In this document: one piece after another, positions 35,460 through 47,255 of the stretch
Position numbering within the stretch: position 1 is the first letter of the stretch
Layout: every line of letters begins with the position of its first letter
Origin: Tetragonia tetragonoides
Lineage: Eukaryota > Streptophyta > Magnoliopsida > Caryophyllales > Aizoaceae
Assembly: GCA_038025085.1 (NCBI GenBank)
Contig: CM076143.1
Coordinates: forward strand, 33,440,501 to 33,504,500
Length of the DNA: 64,000 nt
Reading direction: 5' to 3'
Translations under genes and position numbers: made by a program
The notes under the pieces: model-generated
Told to the model about the DNA's origin: nothing
The model's database searches: none
What the model saw: only the letters and a program-made list of their open reading frames with translations

Positions 35460-35935
35460 TAAATTTACTGGCCTCATCAATGTCCCAAAGTCCCAATATC
35501 CCAAAGCCTCAATGTCCCAAAATCGCAATGTCTCAATGTCCCAAAATCCCAATGTCTCAAAGTCTCCAAAATCCCAATGTTTCAATATCCCAAAGTCTCC
35601 ACAATCCAAATGTCCCAATGTCTCAAAAATACCAATATCCCAAAGTCTCAATGTCCCAAAGCCTCAAAATCCCAAAAATCCCAATATCTCAAAGTCTCAA
35701 TGTCCCAAATCCTCAAAATCTCAAAAATCCCAATATCCCAAAGTCTCAATGTCCCAAAGCCTCAAAATCTAATAAATCCCAATGTCCCAAAGTCTCAAAG
35801 TCTCCAAAAATCCAATATCTCAATGTCCCAAATTCTCCAAAATCCCAATGTCCCAAAGTCTCAATGTCCCAAAATCCCAATGTCCCGAAGTCTCAATATC
35901 CCAATGTCCCAATGTCCCAACGTCCCAAAATCGGG
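35460..35935. repeat. Short-period CCCAATGTCT/CCCAAAGTCTCAA array
   Basis: About 475 bases of near-decameric variants such as CAATGTCCCAAA and AGTCTCAATGTCCC. The plus strand is open in all three frames over much of it, which is a composition effect. Possibly grown by replication slippage. Confidence 0.88.
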
Positions 35936-36370
35936 TCAGTCAATGTCCGCTTAAGCTATTGCGGTTAAACTGTCCTTCTACGAGATCACAAATTCGGGCC
36001 AGTCAATGATCGTTTAAGCTATTGCGGTTAAACTTTCCTTCAGCGAGGTCACAAATTTTGGGGTCAGTCAATGGTCGCTTAAGCTATTGCGGTTAAATTG
36101 TCCTTCTACGAGGTCACAAATTTTTGGGTCAGATAATGATCGCTTAAGCTATTGCGGTTAAACTGCCCTTTTGCGAGGTCACAAATTTGGGGTCAGTCAA
36201 TGATCGCTTAAGCTATTGCGGTTCAATTGTCCTTCTACGAGGTTACTTATTATGTATCAGTCAATGATTGCTTAAACTGTTGCAATTATACTGTCCATTA
36301 TTTTTATATGTTTCAGTAAATGATTGCTTAAGCTATTGCATTTAAACTGTTCATATGTTTTAACCATTTT
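35934..36370. repeat. 65-bp tandem repeat in C'
   Basis: Five well-conserved copies and about two decayed ones, each with TCGCTTAAGCTATTGCGGTT, starting near 35934, 35999, 36063, 36128, 36193, 36257 and 36311. Confidence 0.85.
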
Positions 36371-36626
36371 ACAGCCGTCATTTTGATCGCGCTGTCTCGT
36401 CGACCTTTTCGTTTCTTGTGCAGGGACGGAATCTCGACATCCACCGAGTGGTGCTTAGTCACTGTTTGCTCAGAATAAAGCATTTATACTATTCACTCTC
36501 ACCAGTGTTACTTCCCATTTACAGCCGTTATTTTTAATCGTGTTGTCTTGTTGACTTTTTTGTTCTTGTATAGGGACGGAATCTCGACACCCGCCGAGCG
36601 GTGTTTAGTCATTGTTTCTCGAAGCA
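36371..36626. repeat. Two direct copies of a segment spaced about 150 bases apart
   Basis: Both copies contain CAGCCGT and, further on, AGGGACGGAATCTCGACA with CGAG-GGTG. They start near 36372 and 36522. A third, weaker relative may lie near 36690-36800. Confidence 0.65.
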
Positions 36627-36911
36627 CTCTACGTTGATCATTCTCAAAGTATTACTAACTTTTTCATTCACTCTGAATACAGCTCCCCAGCAGACATTTA
36701 GACCATCTACGAGCGGTGTCCTATCCTGCAGATCATAACCTTTATTTTCTCTTGTGTTCACAGAGAAGAAATCTTAGCACGCTACGAGCATGTCCCAACT
36801 CAGGTTTGTCTTCATATGCATACATACTGTACACTCTCACACACCGTGTGCACGTCAGCATCCTGCATGTCACCTTCGGAATAGTTTGATCTTCTCTATT
36901 ACTCAAGCTCG

Positions 36912-36928
36912 ATCAAAGTGGGGGCTTC
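36912..36928 (+). promoter_or_regulatory. Polypurine tract of element C'
   Basis: ATCAAAGTGGGGGCTTC abuts the 3' LTR at 36929. Confidence 0.85.
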
Positions 36929-38191
36929 TGTAGACGCCAAAAAAGCGCCTTCAGATTTCTCCGCAAAAGCCCGATGATGAAAGGAGTAATTTATAAACTC
37001 CTTTATTCTAGTCTCATTCAAAAGCCCCATTCAAGAGCTTTCCAACGACACCTCTCATGCCTTTTTCCGACTCCCGGTCGCGAAGTTGCGAATTAGGGGT
37101 AGAACCGTCTTTTACCGTTCAGGGGTAAAACGGTCTTTTCATATTTTTCGGAACACTAAAATTCCTCCGGAAAAATAAAATATACTGGATGTCGTCATTA
37201 CGACGACATCCAGCTGGCAGCTGACAGCCGTCAGCGGCCCTAGATTAAAACCCGGTCCACTAGCGGCCTTGACTCAGCTTCAAGCCAAACTATTTTTTAG
37301 CCCAAATCCGATTTTCGGGTCCTCTTCAGCCATCCAGCCCTACTTCCCGCGCCTATAAATACGACCCTCCTCCCTTAGTTCAAGACACACAGTCTACAGT
37401 TGACACCCTCTATTGTCAGTAGTATTGACTCTGAGCTTCTCCCTCTTTCTTCCATAAACAGTTCTATTCTATTCTCGGGAGTATTGACACCAAGCTTCCC
37501 TCTCTTTCATTACTTGACATCTTTCTTTACTATTCAAATTGCTAAATAGCTTACAGTTCAGGTACTAACTCCTGAGGGACCAAATTAAATTAATTGTTTA
37601 ATTGTTTATTTTTTAGTAGTCATAATGTAGATATCATGCTAGTAAACGTCTTTTATTGCTTACTAAATATGGTCCTTCCAAGCATGTCTAGTCGTTGTAA
37701 TGCTCAACTTGCCAATCAAATGCATGTCTAAACAAGGGTTAAAAATAAAATTTGTGATGCTTGTGATGAACCAATTAATAGTCTAAGTCTAGGTTGTTAA
37801 TCCGGTCTGTGTGGGAGTCATGTTTTCAAATTATTAAGCAAACCTGAGTTAATAGAGGCCGTCATAATACGGGCGAGTTGAGTGGCTAACACCTTCCCAC
37901 CTCGTACCTTCGCCCTCGAACCCTTTATTCTTGGGTACTCATATGTTCTATATGAGCGGGAGTCTTTCTAAAAACATGATCAGTTCACTTATCGCGCTGG
38001 TTGTCCCTTCGGTTTGACCCTTCGATAAAACGCCGATAGCCGATTTGTGACCTCTTTCATGGTTTTTATTAAATTCAATTCTTTACAAAAGCTTTTCTAA
38101 CTCGATGGTCCCTTGAACTTTTCTAAACCCCCAGCTTACAAATTTTCTATAAGGACGCACTCCGTGGCCGTAGAAATCCCGGGTCCTTACA
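36929..38191 (+). repeat. Second LTR of the C' array
   Basis: 1263 bases, TGTAGACGCC...GGTCCTTACA, TATAAAT at 37354-37360. Relative to C and to the first LTR it lacks about 55 bases near 36990. It serves as the 3' LTR of C' and, at the same time, precedes another primer site. Confidence 0.92.
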
Positions 38192-38192
38192 G

Positions 38193-38210
38193 TGGCGACT
38201 TCACTGGGGA
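38193..38210 (+). promoter_or_regulatory. Primer-binding site after the second LTR
   Basis: TGGCGACTTCACTGGGGA where flanking host DNA would be expected after a normal 3' LTR. Confidence 0.85.
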
Positions 38211-39213
38211 TTTATTTAAGAGGGTGAGACTCGAAAGTCAAGTTTGCTTAATTGTTTAATAATAAATGTTCCATATTTTGCATCATTTGCATGTGCTCTG
38301 TCACAACCTTTTGACCCTTATCGACCCTCGAGGAAGTTTGTGTCGCAACTCGTAGAAAACCCGTATATCTAAAGGAATATACAGGTGTCCTATCGTGCAA
38401 ATCGACGCTTTCTCACCCATGACTTATTGACTCTTGTTGGTGAAAAAGAATTACAACTGATGCGTCGACCACCTGCCGAATGGAAATTGTAATTTGTCAT
38501 GGTAACCTCACAGGAGCCAAAAGCCTCTTACCCACATTCGTGCATTCGCTTGCTTGTTGTGCATGTGTCATTGTAATGCTTGATGATCACATGTTTGCCT
38601 GTAAACTGCGTCGTTATAATGCTTGCCAACATGTACTGACGTGCTGGGAGTCCTTTCTTTTATTTTTAGGTAGTTCCTAATGCCCAAAAATAGTGCGAGA
38701 ATTCTATTCAATGAGCACTTGTTTTCCCGATGATATATGTTCATATAGCGTCGAAGTCATGAACAATTTTCTAGGAGCTTTTAGCAAAAACAAAGAGTCA
38801 GTCTCTCCAATTCCCCTCTCCCACTTTTTTTTTTTTTCCTCTATTGTTTTGATGTAATTCAGATTCGGCAAAAAAAAAAAAGAAAAGCAAAAAAAAAATA
38901 ATAATAAAAAAATAAAAAAATGGCGTTGAAAAAAAAACGCCGAAAAAATATCGAAAAAAAAAATGCCGAAATTTTCTTTTTATTTTTCATTTCTCCCATT
39001 CCCAGTCAGTCTAGAAAGATTTAAAAAATAGGATAGTCCGTCTTTTTCTATTTTTCTCATTTTTGTTCATCGACTTCATTTTTCCTTTGATATGTGGGGA
39101 AATAATCGGGCATTTTAGGCTTAGGTTTTTACTTTCTTCTTTTCCATTTCTTTGCATTGCATTGTACGTATTAGATCCTCCATGCTAGGATTGTATGTAT
39201 TAGATCCTCCATG
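38211..39213 (+). other. Leader of a third C-family copy, truncated
   Basis: Homologous to the leaders of C and C', with the usual T runs. It stops abruptly near 39213, where Tat pol of element D begins. A tandem pair of CGTATTAGATCCTCCATG-like segments (about 39165-39213) marks the junction. Confidence 0.75.
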
Positions 39214-40700
39214 TTTTGGGTCTACTATTTGGACAAGAGCATCACCATCCAAAAGATGAGGAGCTCCACAATGTCACTAATGCAATTCAAGATGCAAACT
39301 TTGACCCAACTAAGTTCATCACTCCAAACGAGGGTCAACTCACAAAGCAGAAACGCACCATAAGCTGGACGGGATCAAATGGATAGAAGATCAAGATCAC
39401 GATCTCCGAAGAGTCCAAGCCTAACACCGACACTGACTCCGACCAGACTGAGTCTGATTCTGAAGACGAGTCTAATATAGTAGAGTCGGGTGGTCCACCC
39501 AAATTTATGTTTAATTCTGTTTGCAAGTCTAATGATGCTAAAGCCAATAGTAATGGCTCAGTTGATGTTCCAATTTCTTCTATCAATGAAATGAATACCG
39601 ATTCTGCTTACTTCTTATATTACTTAGTAGCTAATAATTCAAAAGATGAACAAGAATTGCCCAAAGAAGTAACTAACGCGCTCTTAGAGCATGAACAAAA
39701 GACTTCAATTGTGGAAGAAACAGAATTAATTAATCTTGCAAGCGATCAAGAGCCGTGCCAAGTGCGCATTGGCTTATCGCTAACTCCCAAAGAGCGAGAA
39801 AGCTTTATAAATCTCATAAATGAATACATAGACGTTTTCGCTTGGTCCTACAAAGATATGCCGGGAATAAGTCGTGAGATAGCGCAGCATACAATACCGC
39901 TCAATCCTGATTCAAAACTAGTACAGCAGAAACTTCGGAGAATGAAACCTGAGTGGACATTGAAAATCAAAGAAGAGGTACAAAAATAGCTCGCAGCAGG
40001 TTTTATTAAGGTCGCTCAATATCCAGAATGGGTTGCTAACATAATACCCGTTTAAAAAAAGGATGGCAAAGTAAGGATGTGCGTCGATTTTTGACATCTA
40101 AACAAGGCAAGTCCAAAGGACGACTTTCCCTTGCCACATATAGACGTACTTGTGGACAACACCGCAGGACATGCCCTCTTATCATTCCTGGACGGCTACG
40201 CAGGGTATAACCAAATGCAAATGGCCGAAGAAGATATGGAGAAAACTACCTTCATAACCCAATGGGGAACATATTGCTATACTGTCATGCCTTTCAGGGT
40301 GAAAAATGCTGGAGCAATATACCAAAGAACCGCAACTTCCCTTCTACATGACTTGATGCACAAGGAAGCCGAGGTGTATGTAGACGATATGATCATCAAT
40401 TCCAAAGAAAGGGAAGGGAATATACCCTCTCTAAAGAAATTCTTCGACAGACTTTGGAACTTCAACATGAGGTTAAATCCTCAAAAGTGTGCATTTTGAG
40501 TAACTTCCGGCTAGCTCTTAGGATTTGTCATAAGCACAAGAGGCACTGAAATTGATCCTACCAAGATCAAAGCTACAATAGATATGCCCTCTCCTAAAAA
40601 TGAGAAGGAGATAAGAAGAATTCTAGGACGGCTCCAATATATAAGTTGATTCATATCCAAATTGACTATTACATGTGAGCCCATCTTTAAAAAGCTCAAA
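39214..40700 (+). pseudogene. pol: Linker and reverse transcriptase of element D
   Basis: The acidic linker is followed by RT with PLPHIDVLVDNTAGHALLSF (about 40120-40180), MPFRVKNAGAIYQR and an intact YVDDMIINSKE (about 40376-40410). Stops are frequent: TAG near 39987 where B has CAG, TAA near 40052, TGA near 40094 and two more around 40498-40515. It cannot encode a working enzyme. Confidence 0.9.
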
Positions 40701-41732
40701 AAGGACACCAAATCTACATGGGATGATCAATGCCAACAAGCTTTCGACAAGATTAAGGAGTATTTTAGCTAATCCACCCGTATTGGTTCCACCAATTCCT
40801 GGAAAACCACTCATGCTATACCTAACAGTCACAAAAACCGCCATGAGTGCTATGTTGGCCAAAGGGTGGAGAATAATGAAAAGGCAATATACTACCTTAG
40901 CAAAAAATTCCTAGAATACGAAACACGCTACACCACACTAGAAAAAACGTGTCTCTCATTGGTCACTGCAACAAAGACGTTTCGACACTACATGCTACAA
41001 CACTCCATCCATATAAAGTCAAGGATGAATCCACTAAAGTACTTGTTCGAGCAACCGATCCTTAGTGGAAGAATAGCAAGGTGGACTGTCATGCTTTCAG
41101 AATTCGATCTGACTTTTGAACACCACAAGATGATCAAAGGACATGCCATTTCAGAACATCTCGCTAAAAATCCAGTTAGTAGCGAAGATGCCACACATGA
41201 CTTTCCTGATGAGGGAATAAGGAATGTCGAAGAAAACACCTGGCAGTTTTACTTTGACGGAGCATCAAACCAAAAAGGTTATGGCGTAGGAGTATTATTA
41301 GTCAGCCCAGAAGGCGCACATACTCCCATAGCCGTCAAATTAGACCATGAGGTAACTAAAAACGGCGCCGAGTATGAAGCATGCATCATTGGGTTAAAAG
41401 CAGCAATAGAACTGCAAATTAAGGACCTGAAGGTATATGAAGACTCAACTTTCATCATAAATCAAGTCTCAAAAAAGTGGAGAGTGAAAAGTGAATCCGT
41501 GGCACCTTACCAGGAATATCTTGAAAAGATAGCCAAATATTTCACTCACGTCCGTTTTACATACCGTCCTAGAGAGGACAACCAGTTCACGAATGCCTTA
41601 GCAAAGATGGCATCCATTATAAATATTCCAGATGATGTAATCACTATGCCCATTCACATTCAAAGGCGCATTGAGCCCGCCTTTTGTAATGCACTCGGAG
41701 TATGCGTCAACGAGGAGGAAGAAGAGGAATAG
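40701..41732 (+). pseudogene. pol: Dual RNase H region of element D
   Basis: The Ty3-type RNase H (LEYETRYTTLEKTCLSL, about 40911-40960) is followed by the archaeal-type domain with YFDGASNQKGYGVGVLL (about 41249-41300), EYEACIIGLKAAIEL and QFTNALAKMAS (about 41584). The frame is open for 288 codons, better preserved than in B. Ends in an acidic EEEEEE tail followed by a stop at 41730. Confidence 0.88.
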
Positions 41733-42972
41733 TTTACTGACATTCTCAACCTGTTAGCCAAAGGTGATTAACCTCCACATTCGACACCTAGGGGCACAGA
41801 GGGCCTTAAGAAGACTAGCTGCACAATACATACATGTGCAAGGCAAACTTTATAAAAAGACACCACAAGGGCTAAGTCTTCTATGTCTAAAGGAACATGA
41901 AGCAAGCAAAGTCATGAGCGACTTACATAATGGTGTATGTGGTCCCCATATGAATGGACTGACTTTAGTCAAGAAAATCCTAAGGCAAGGATAATATTGG
42001 ACTACAATGGAAAAGGACTGCATCGAATACGTGAGAAAGTGCACACGCTGCCAATTCCATGCCAATTTACAACATAGACCTCCTACTCCTCTACATACAT
42101 TCACCTCACTATGGCCATTCTCTGCATGGGGCATTGACATCATTAGAAAAATCTCCCCTAAAGGAAAAGGAGGCCATGAATATATACTAGTCGCAATAGA
42201 CTACTTTACTAAATGGGTTGAAGCTCGTTCATACGCGAGAATAGCGTCAAAGCACGTGGAAAAGTTCATACATGACGACATCATTACCATATATGGAGTA
42301 CCCCACGAAATCATAACTGATCACGAGACCCAATTCAAAAAGGATGTTGCCGAACTTTTCGCTAAGTTCAAAATTCAACATCGACAGTCTTCACCTTATA
42401 GGCCACAAACGAATGAACCCGTAGAATCCGCAAACAAGAACGTAAAACAAATGATAGCTAAGATGACGGATTACTACGAAGATTGGCCCGACAAGCTACA
42501 ATTTGCCTTATGGAGATAAAGAACTACTATTTGATCCTCAACAGGAGCAAAACCTTATTCTTTAGTATACGGAATAGAGGCGGTACTCCCAATCGAGGTA
42601 GAAATCCCTTCCTTAAGGATAGCTTTGGAAAGTGAATTACCCGAGGTAAATTGGGTCCAAGCCCGGTATGAGCAATTAGTCTTGCTAGATGAATGACGAC
42701 TAAATGCTCTACATTACGGTCATGTCTACCAAGCAAGGATGACAAGACACTTCGATCAACGATTCAAGGCTAGAGCACTAAAAGAAGGAGACTTAGTCCT
42801 AAAAGAGGTAAGACCAATTGTAGTCGACCCTCGGGGAAAGTTCAAGCCTAAGTGAGTCGGCCCCTACATTATCAAAGACAATACTATCCGGTGGAGCGGT
42901 AAAGTTAATGGAGACGGCAACGAGTTCACTCAACTCACCAATATGGACCAACTTAAGCGATTCTATGCATAA
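41733..42972 (+). pseudogene. pol: Integrase of element D
   Basis: HNGVCGPHMNG and CTRCQ supply the zinc-binding residues. Catalytic D in WGIDII (about 42130), D in IITDHETQF (about 42315) and E in EPVESANK (about 42417) are visible. The GPY/F motif GPYIIK is near 42870, and the end MDQLKRFYA is at 42970. Several stops (near 41992, 42517, 42532, 42695 and 42855) disable it. Confidence 0.88.
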
Positions 42973-43312
42973 ATATTAAATCTTTGAGAGAGCCCACTAA
43001 GGCACCAAGTCCAAGTCAAGTTCGGTCAAACCCGTCCACGCAGGGCCCACGACAAAAAAAACAAAACGAGATTTTGTTTGACGAACTACGTTGGCCTGAT
43101 TCCGCATGGATATGTAGGTAACCCATATAACTTAAGCCCGACCAAAGTCCATTACATGCTCTAATAAAAAATAAAAAATAATAAGTGCAAAAATAATAAT
43201 AATAAAAATAAAAGGGCAATTCTAAACTACATCTACTTGGCATGCAAACCCATTATTTGAATTATACTAGTAAGCACAAAAAAGCAAGACTTTCTAGGCA
43301 ACTAGAGGTGGA
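42973..43312. other. Convergent 3' region of element D with a conserved block
   Basis: Between integrase and the antisense gene 2 end. It holds GAACTACGTTGGCCTGATTC then GGATATGTAGGTAACCC (43083-43124), similar to 34216-34260. AT-rich runs near 43160-43210 would suit polyadenylation for both convergent units. Confidence 0.6.
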
Positions 43313-44831
43313 CTACTCCTCCTTGTCTTTAATTTCGGGCTCTTGGACGGGCTCGCTAGGCTCATCAAGTTCCATTTGTTCTTTTGGCGGCCATCTTTCC
43401 CTACGATACCTAGAAGAGGCCTCGTGATCATTGGGCCTAACTGGAGCTACTTGTTTGGCCGAATGCGCCGGATTCTTCCTCGTTTTGGATTGGGCCTTGG
43501 CCTTGCCTTTTCCCTTAGCCTTAGTTTGGGACTTGGAAGGCTTAGCGGGCCTATCAATGGGAGTTATCCTTTTACCGCTTGGCTCATCATATTTGTGGGC
43601 TTTGAACAACTCTTTTTCCTCTTCTAGGAGCCTTTGGTTGACTCGGTGGTCACCACTCCGAATCCATTGTTCGTAAAAGATCGTGAGCCCATGAGATTGG
43701 GAAAATACTGGTTTGACCCATATTTGATGACGACTCCAATGTCGCTCCCAATGGGATACTAAGGAAGGAGTCAAGGGTCGATGACAAGGGCACATGCAGC
43801 TTACATTCGGAATTCTCTACCGTAAGCCATATTGTCGCAAAAGTCAAGGTACGTAAGCCTACGAGCCGGGTGAAGGGCATATCTTCACTACATCCTACGA
43901 TTTTAGTGGTATGCCACCACATAATGAACCAACCCATTTGGGTTTTGGCATAAAAGAATTCTAACCATTTCTCACGGGAGGATAGAGAGAAGTGTCGACG
44001 TCTCGCCGGAAATTACTTTGGAAGATACTTTCAACTTTGAGGATATTGAGCCTCTCTTGAAGCCATATCTACGCAAAAACAATAAAATAAAAACTCAAGT
44101 CAATACAAGAAGAGAATTTCACCATATAAAGTTAAATCCACAAATATTAAGGCTTTAGCACAAAAACTTACTTGAAGGAGTAAAGGGCTCCCGGTGAAGG
44201 ACTCTTGAGGATTGCTCTTGATCCTATCTAAAGCGAGGATTGTCTCTCCAAAAAACAAGTGCATCGGAGAGCTATCCCAAATTTGCTCGGTCACCCTAAG
44301 AAGGCAAGCTTTGCCCTTGTTGATGGTAGACTTCTTTTCGGATGGAATAAGAGCGTCTTCATCACCACCAACGAACAAATAACGATGGAGGAGGCAAAAT
44401 ATAAAGGCACAATTCTTGTACCTCATATCCATCGCATCCCAGGCCCTAGAGGAGAAGAAAGTCACGAGCTTGGCAAGATCAACATCCTCACCATGAAGCA
44501 CTTGACCCACTTGACGAGGGGACAACCCGAGGTATCATTGAAAATCACGAGCAAAAGCGTTCCCCAAGTAAGGAACCGTGGGAGGGCTTTCGGTTGGAAA
44601 CCCAATGATATCGGAGAACTCCTCCACCAATGGGCACATCTCACGAACACCAAAACGGAAAACGTGAAATTTTCGGTCCCAAAACTCAATAGAAGCATGA
44701 AGAAAGTTCCCCAGAATCTTAACTTGTTTGAGGTGAAAGAAGGAATTAAAATGGAAGGGGGTAAGCTCCAACCTCTCCTCTACGGTCATGGAGGCTAGCC
44801 AAGCATCAAAGACATCATCAAAATTCACCAT
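43313..44831 (-). pseudogene. Antisense gene 2 of element D: DUF7745-like, two exons
   Basis: Exon 1 44831-44172 (MVNFDDVFDAW...), intron 44171-44069 (GTAAGT...GTAG), exon 2 44068-43313. The intron position, start and Lys/Gly-rich tail match gene 2 of element B. Motifs include FLHASIEFWDRKFHVF and EMCPLVEEFSDIIGFP. A TGA near 44534 replaces an Arg codon of B. Frame breaks in exon 2 lie near 43795-43990. Conservation of start, splice sites and much of the protein between two decayed copies argues that it was a real gene in the family. Confidence 0.72.
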
Positions 44832-44918
44832 GGTTAAGATTAAAGATTTCCTCTCAAGGATTTTTCTATCTCTAATGGCTCAAAGTAAGTGGTATGAAGA
44901 GAAAAGGAGGAAACCCGA

Positions 44919-45129
44919 CTATATAGAGGTCACGGTTGGATTCTAGTCGAAAAAAAAAGGAAATTCAGACAACCGACGAAAAAGAGGACAGACGGCCTCT
45001 CAGCTAGTGTGGACGGCTTAGCGGCCAAACCGCTAGCCCAAGCGGCATAGCCACTTGCCCAAGCGGCCACCGCTAGAGCTCTTGCACGGCCGCTAGGAGA
45101 TATAACGGTCACCCTGTATAGGTGCCTGA
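44919..45129 (-). promoter_or_regulatory. Promoter of antisense gene 2 in element D
   Basis: TATA box CTATATAG (44919-44926), 95 bases before the ATG at 44831. Palindrome GCGGCCAAACCGC at 45021-45033 and near copies to about 45095. CCTGTATAGGTGCCTGA at 45113-45129. Same order and spacing as in element B. Confidence 0.72.
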
Positions 45130-45585
45130 TGTGCAACTGCGCGAGACAACTTCGGCCCACACGACCTCTCCATTGACCGAGCTCTCCCATCCTAATTCCC
45201 ACTTGGACAGATTTTGGAAGCCTTCCATTAGATTTTTGATTTGGCTCTTGCCACTTTTCTATTTATTTCCTTTTTATTTTCTTTCCTTCTTTTTATTTTG
45301 ATTATCAAGTTCCACTCTTTATTCTTTTTATTTTCCGATTCTTTATTTTCTTTATTAATATTTTCCCCTTTTAATTATCTTTTCCAATTTTCTATTTTCT
45401 TTACTTTACTTTTTATTTTAGGGGAAAGGGTATCCCAAATGTGCTAAATTCTCGGGAATCCTAAATTCTCGGATATCGTGTTTTGTAATTTCCGATTCGG
45501 AAATTAGATGATTAAGTTCACATATGGGCATTTTTATAGCAAATTTAATACAAGATTGAAAGTTCAAAATGCATTACAACAAATA
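45130..45585. other. Intergenic region between antisense genes of element D
   Basis: T-rich on the plus strand (45240-45420). No gene seen. Counterpart of 15077-15560 in B. Confidence 0.5.
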
Positions 45586-47255
45586 TCACTGGCCATCTTC
45601 GCCCGTACTCGGACCCGCCTGAGTAGACTCTCTGGATCCACTTGATGACGGAGCACCTGAAGGACCGGGCTGAGACGTCGCCCAAGCTCTAGGGTCAAAA
45701 GCAAATAATGAACCCGTCAAATAAGCGGGATCCAATGAATGGTACGGTGGCTTTAGCATGTTCGGATAACCACCATACCCGATACTCTCCTGACTCCAAG
45801 AACCCCTTGGAGTGACTGGAGGGTACATAGGCATGGGATAACCCGGATACCCCATATAGAGAGGCGGTGCATGCCACTACGGAAGATAAGGCAACTGGGG
45901 CGGGTTCCCTGTATCCACTCGAGCTCGAGACGCCCCATGACGCACCTCCGTACCCTCCTGCCTGGGAAGAGGACACTGCGGTGTAGACGTCGACTCCAAA
46001 GCACGAATAACTGGAGGCCTATGAGGCCTCACCACAGGAACAGGCAGCGAAATAAGCTTAAGGTCAGAAAATTACAAAAAAAATTCAAATCAAGCACTAT
46101 TACTTGAAATGAACATACCTCTCGAACGTCTGACCGACGACTCGTGCATACACTCTGAGACGCGAATCTGGAAATCCTGTTCTTAAATGCCTGCATGCCC
46201 CTATAGATCTTCCGCATCTCAGCAGCATCAAATTGTGCACATTAAGAAAAGAGTCAGTATAAACACAAGGGAATTTTGCAAGTTGCAAAGAATTTTCACT
46301 TTCCCCCAACAACCAGTTGGTCGAGGAAATCCCTCAACCTCCACATTAGGATCGCGAAACTTAGGAATCAGTATAACCTGAGGAGACCCGTCCGCTCCTG
46401 TATAACTCACCGACAAGGTAGGAGGAGTAGGGCGCGGAGAAGAAGCAGTCACATGGGAGGACGAGGAACTCGCAGCACTCTACAAAGACTTAAAGATATT
46501 AGACACATTTCTAAATTTCCAAACGAAATTAAGAAACAAAGTACATTACTTACCCGGTCGGTAGAGAAGTTGGGGCACAACCAAGCCTCATCAAACTCAA
46601 TATATGCCACCATGAGATCCACCTCAGAATCAGCCGGAAGCAAATATTCCAGGGCATTCGCCCCAACGGTGGCCATCCTCACCTGCTCCATTGTAAGGTG
46701 ACGAACATAAAGCATGGAATCCGGAGGGCCCAAAGGAATCCTCGGAGCCGGAAGGCCGGAGAAAGTCTGCCTAATCAGGCTCTCTCCCAAAAACCACTCG
46801 AAACCAAAGGGACCCTCAATGAGGATTTACCTCTGGTCGTACTCCCGAGCACCCAAGAATCGGTCTGAGAGGCCCGGGAGGTAATCGATACAGGGGAACC
46901 AGTCGACCTATAAAAGCAAAGAATGAGCACACAAAAGGATAAAAGGACGATAAAAGCGCAAAAGATAATCACTTACATCCTGGGCGGTCAAGGGATATAT
47001 TGTCTCCCTAAGGGCGTGCAGCGTAGTAAATAGGCAAGATGCCCGTCCCCTCCAGGTCTGCATCGCTGGAAAGGACAAATCCTCTGCCTCGAGAGGAGGA
47101 GCAAGGCCGGAGAAATTCTCGCAAAACCATATCTAAGACATGCAAAGCACATGGATTAGGCACAAGTTGTGAGTAAAAACACAAAGTATAAGAAGGGTAA
47201 AAGGAAATTACCTCCATAACCTTCCAGTAACGGACCAAGGAGACGCGAGACGCGC
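45586..47255 (-). pseudogene. Antisense gene 1 of element D: plant-mobile-domain-like, 5' truncated
   Basis: The N-terminal domain core is missing because element E inserted at 47256. Remaining exons match B: VSLVRYWKVME (about 47212-47250), WFCENFSGLAPPLE... to LTAQD (about 47136-46978), the DYLPGLSDRFLGAREYDQ exon (about 46913-46555), then the Pro/Ser-rich and GYPGYPMPMYPP exons to 45586. GT/AG junctions are at the same places. It keeps CAG where B has TAG in LTAQD. A TAA near 46831 and a stop near 45877 break it. Confidence 0.7.

Larger units (their letters stand above)
30098..38191 (+). mobile_element. Element C': gag-only Tat-related retrotransposon with two LTRs
   Basis: 5' LTR 30098-31393, primer site, leader, gag 32560-33309, about 3.6 kb of non-coding sequence with three tandem repeat families, polypurine tract, 3' LTR 36929-38191. 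No protease, RT, RNase H or integrase is visible. The second LTR is followed by another primer site and leader (to 39213), so this is part of a tandem or recombined array. The five bases before it are ATAGG; no matching duplication follows. Confidence 0.88.
39214..47255 (+). mobile_element. Element D: truncated Tat-lineage retrotransposon, relative of B
   Basis: Starts inside the linker before RT (equivalent to about 21310 in B), so its 5' LTR and gag are missing. It continues through RT, both RNase H domains and integrase, then the two antisense genes on the minus strand. It is cut at 47256 by the LTR of element E, so its 3' LTR is not seen. Confidence 0.88.

Noticed and set aside
35410..36009. 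Three overlapping plus-strand frames rich in Ser/Pro/Gln/Asn
   Set aside because: They are translations of the short-period array, which lacks stops on this strand.
35460..36370. Possible CRISPR-like array
   Set aside because: No constant repeat with unique spacers; plain tandem repeats in a plant retrotransposon.
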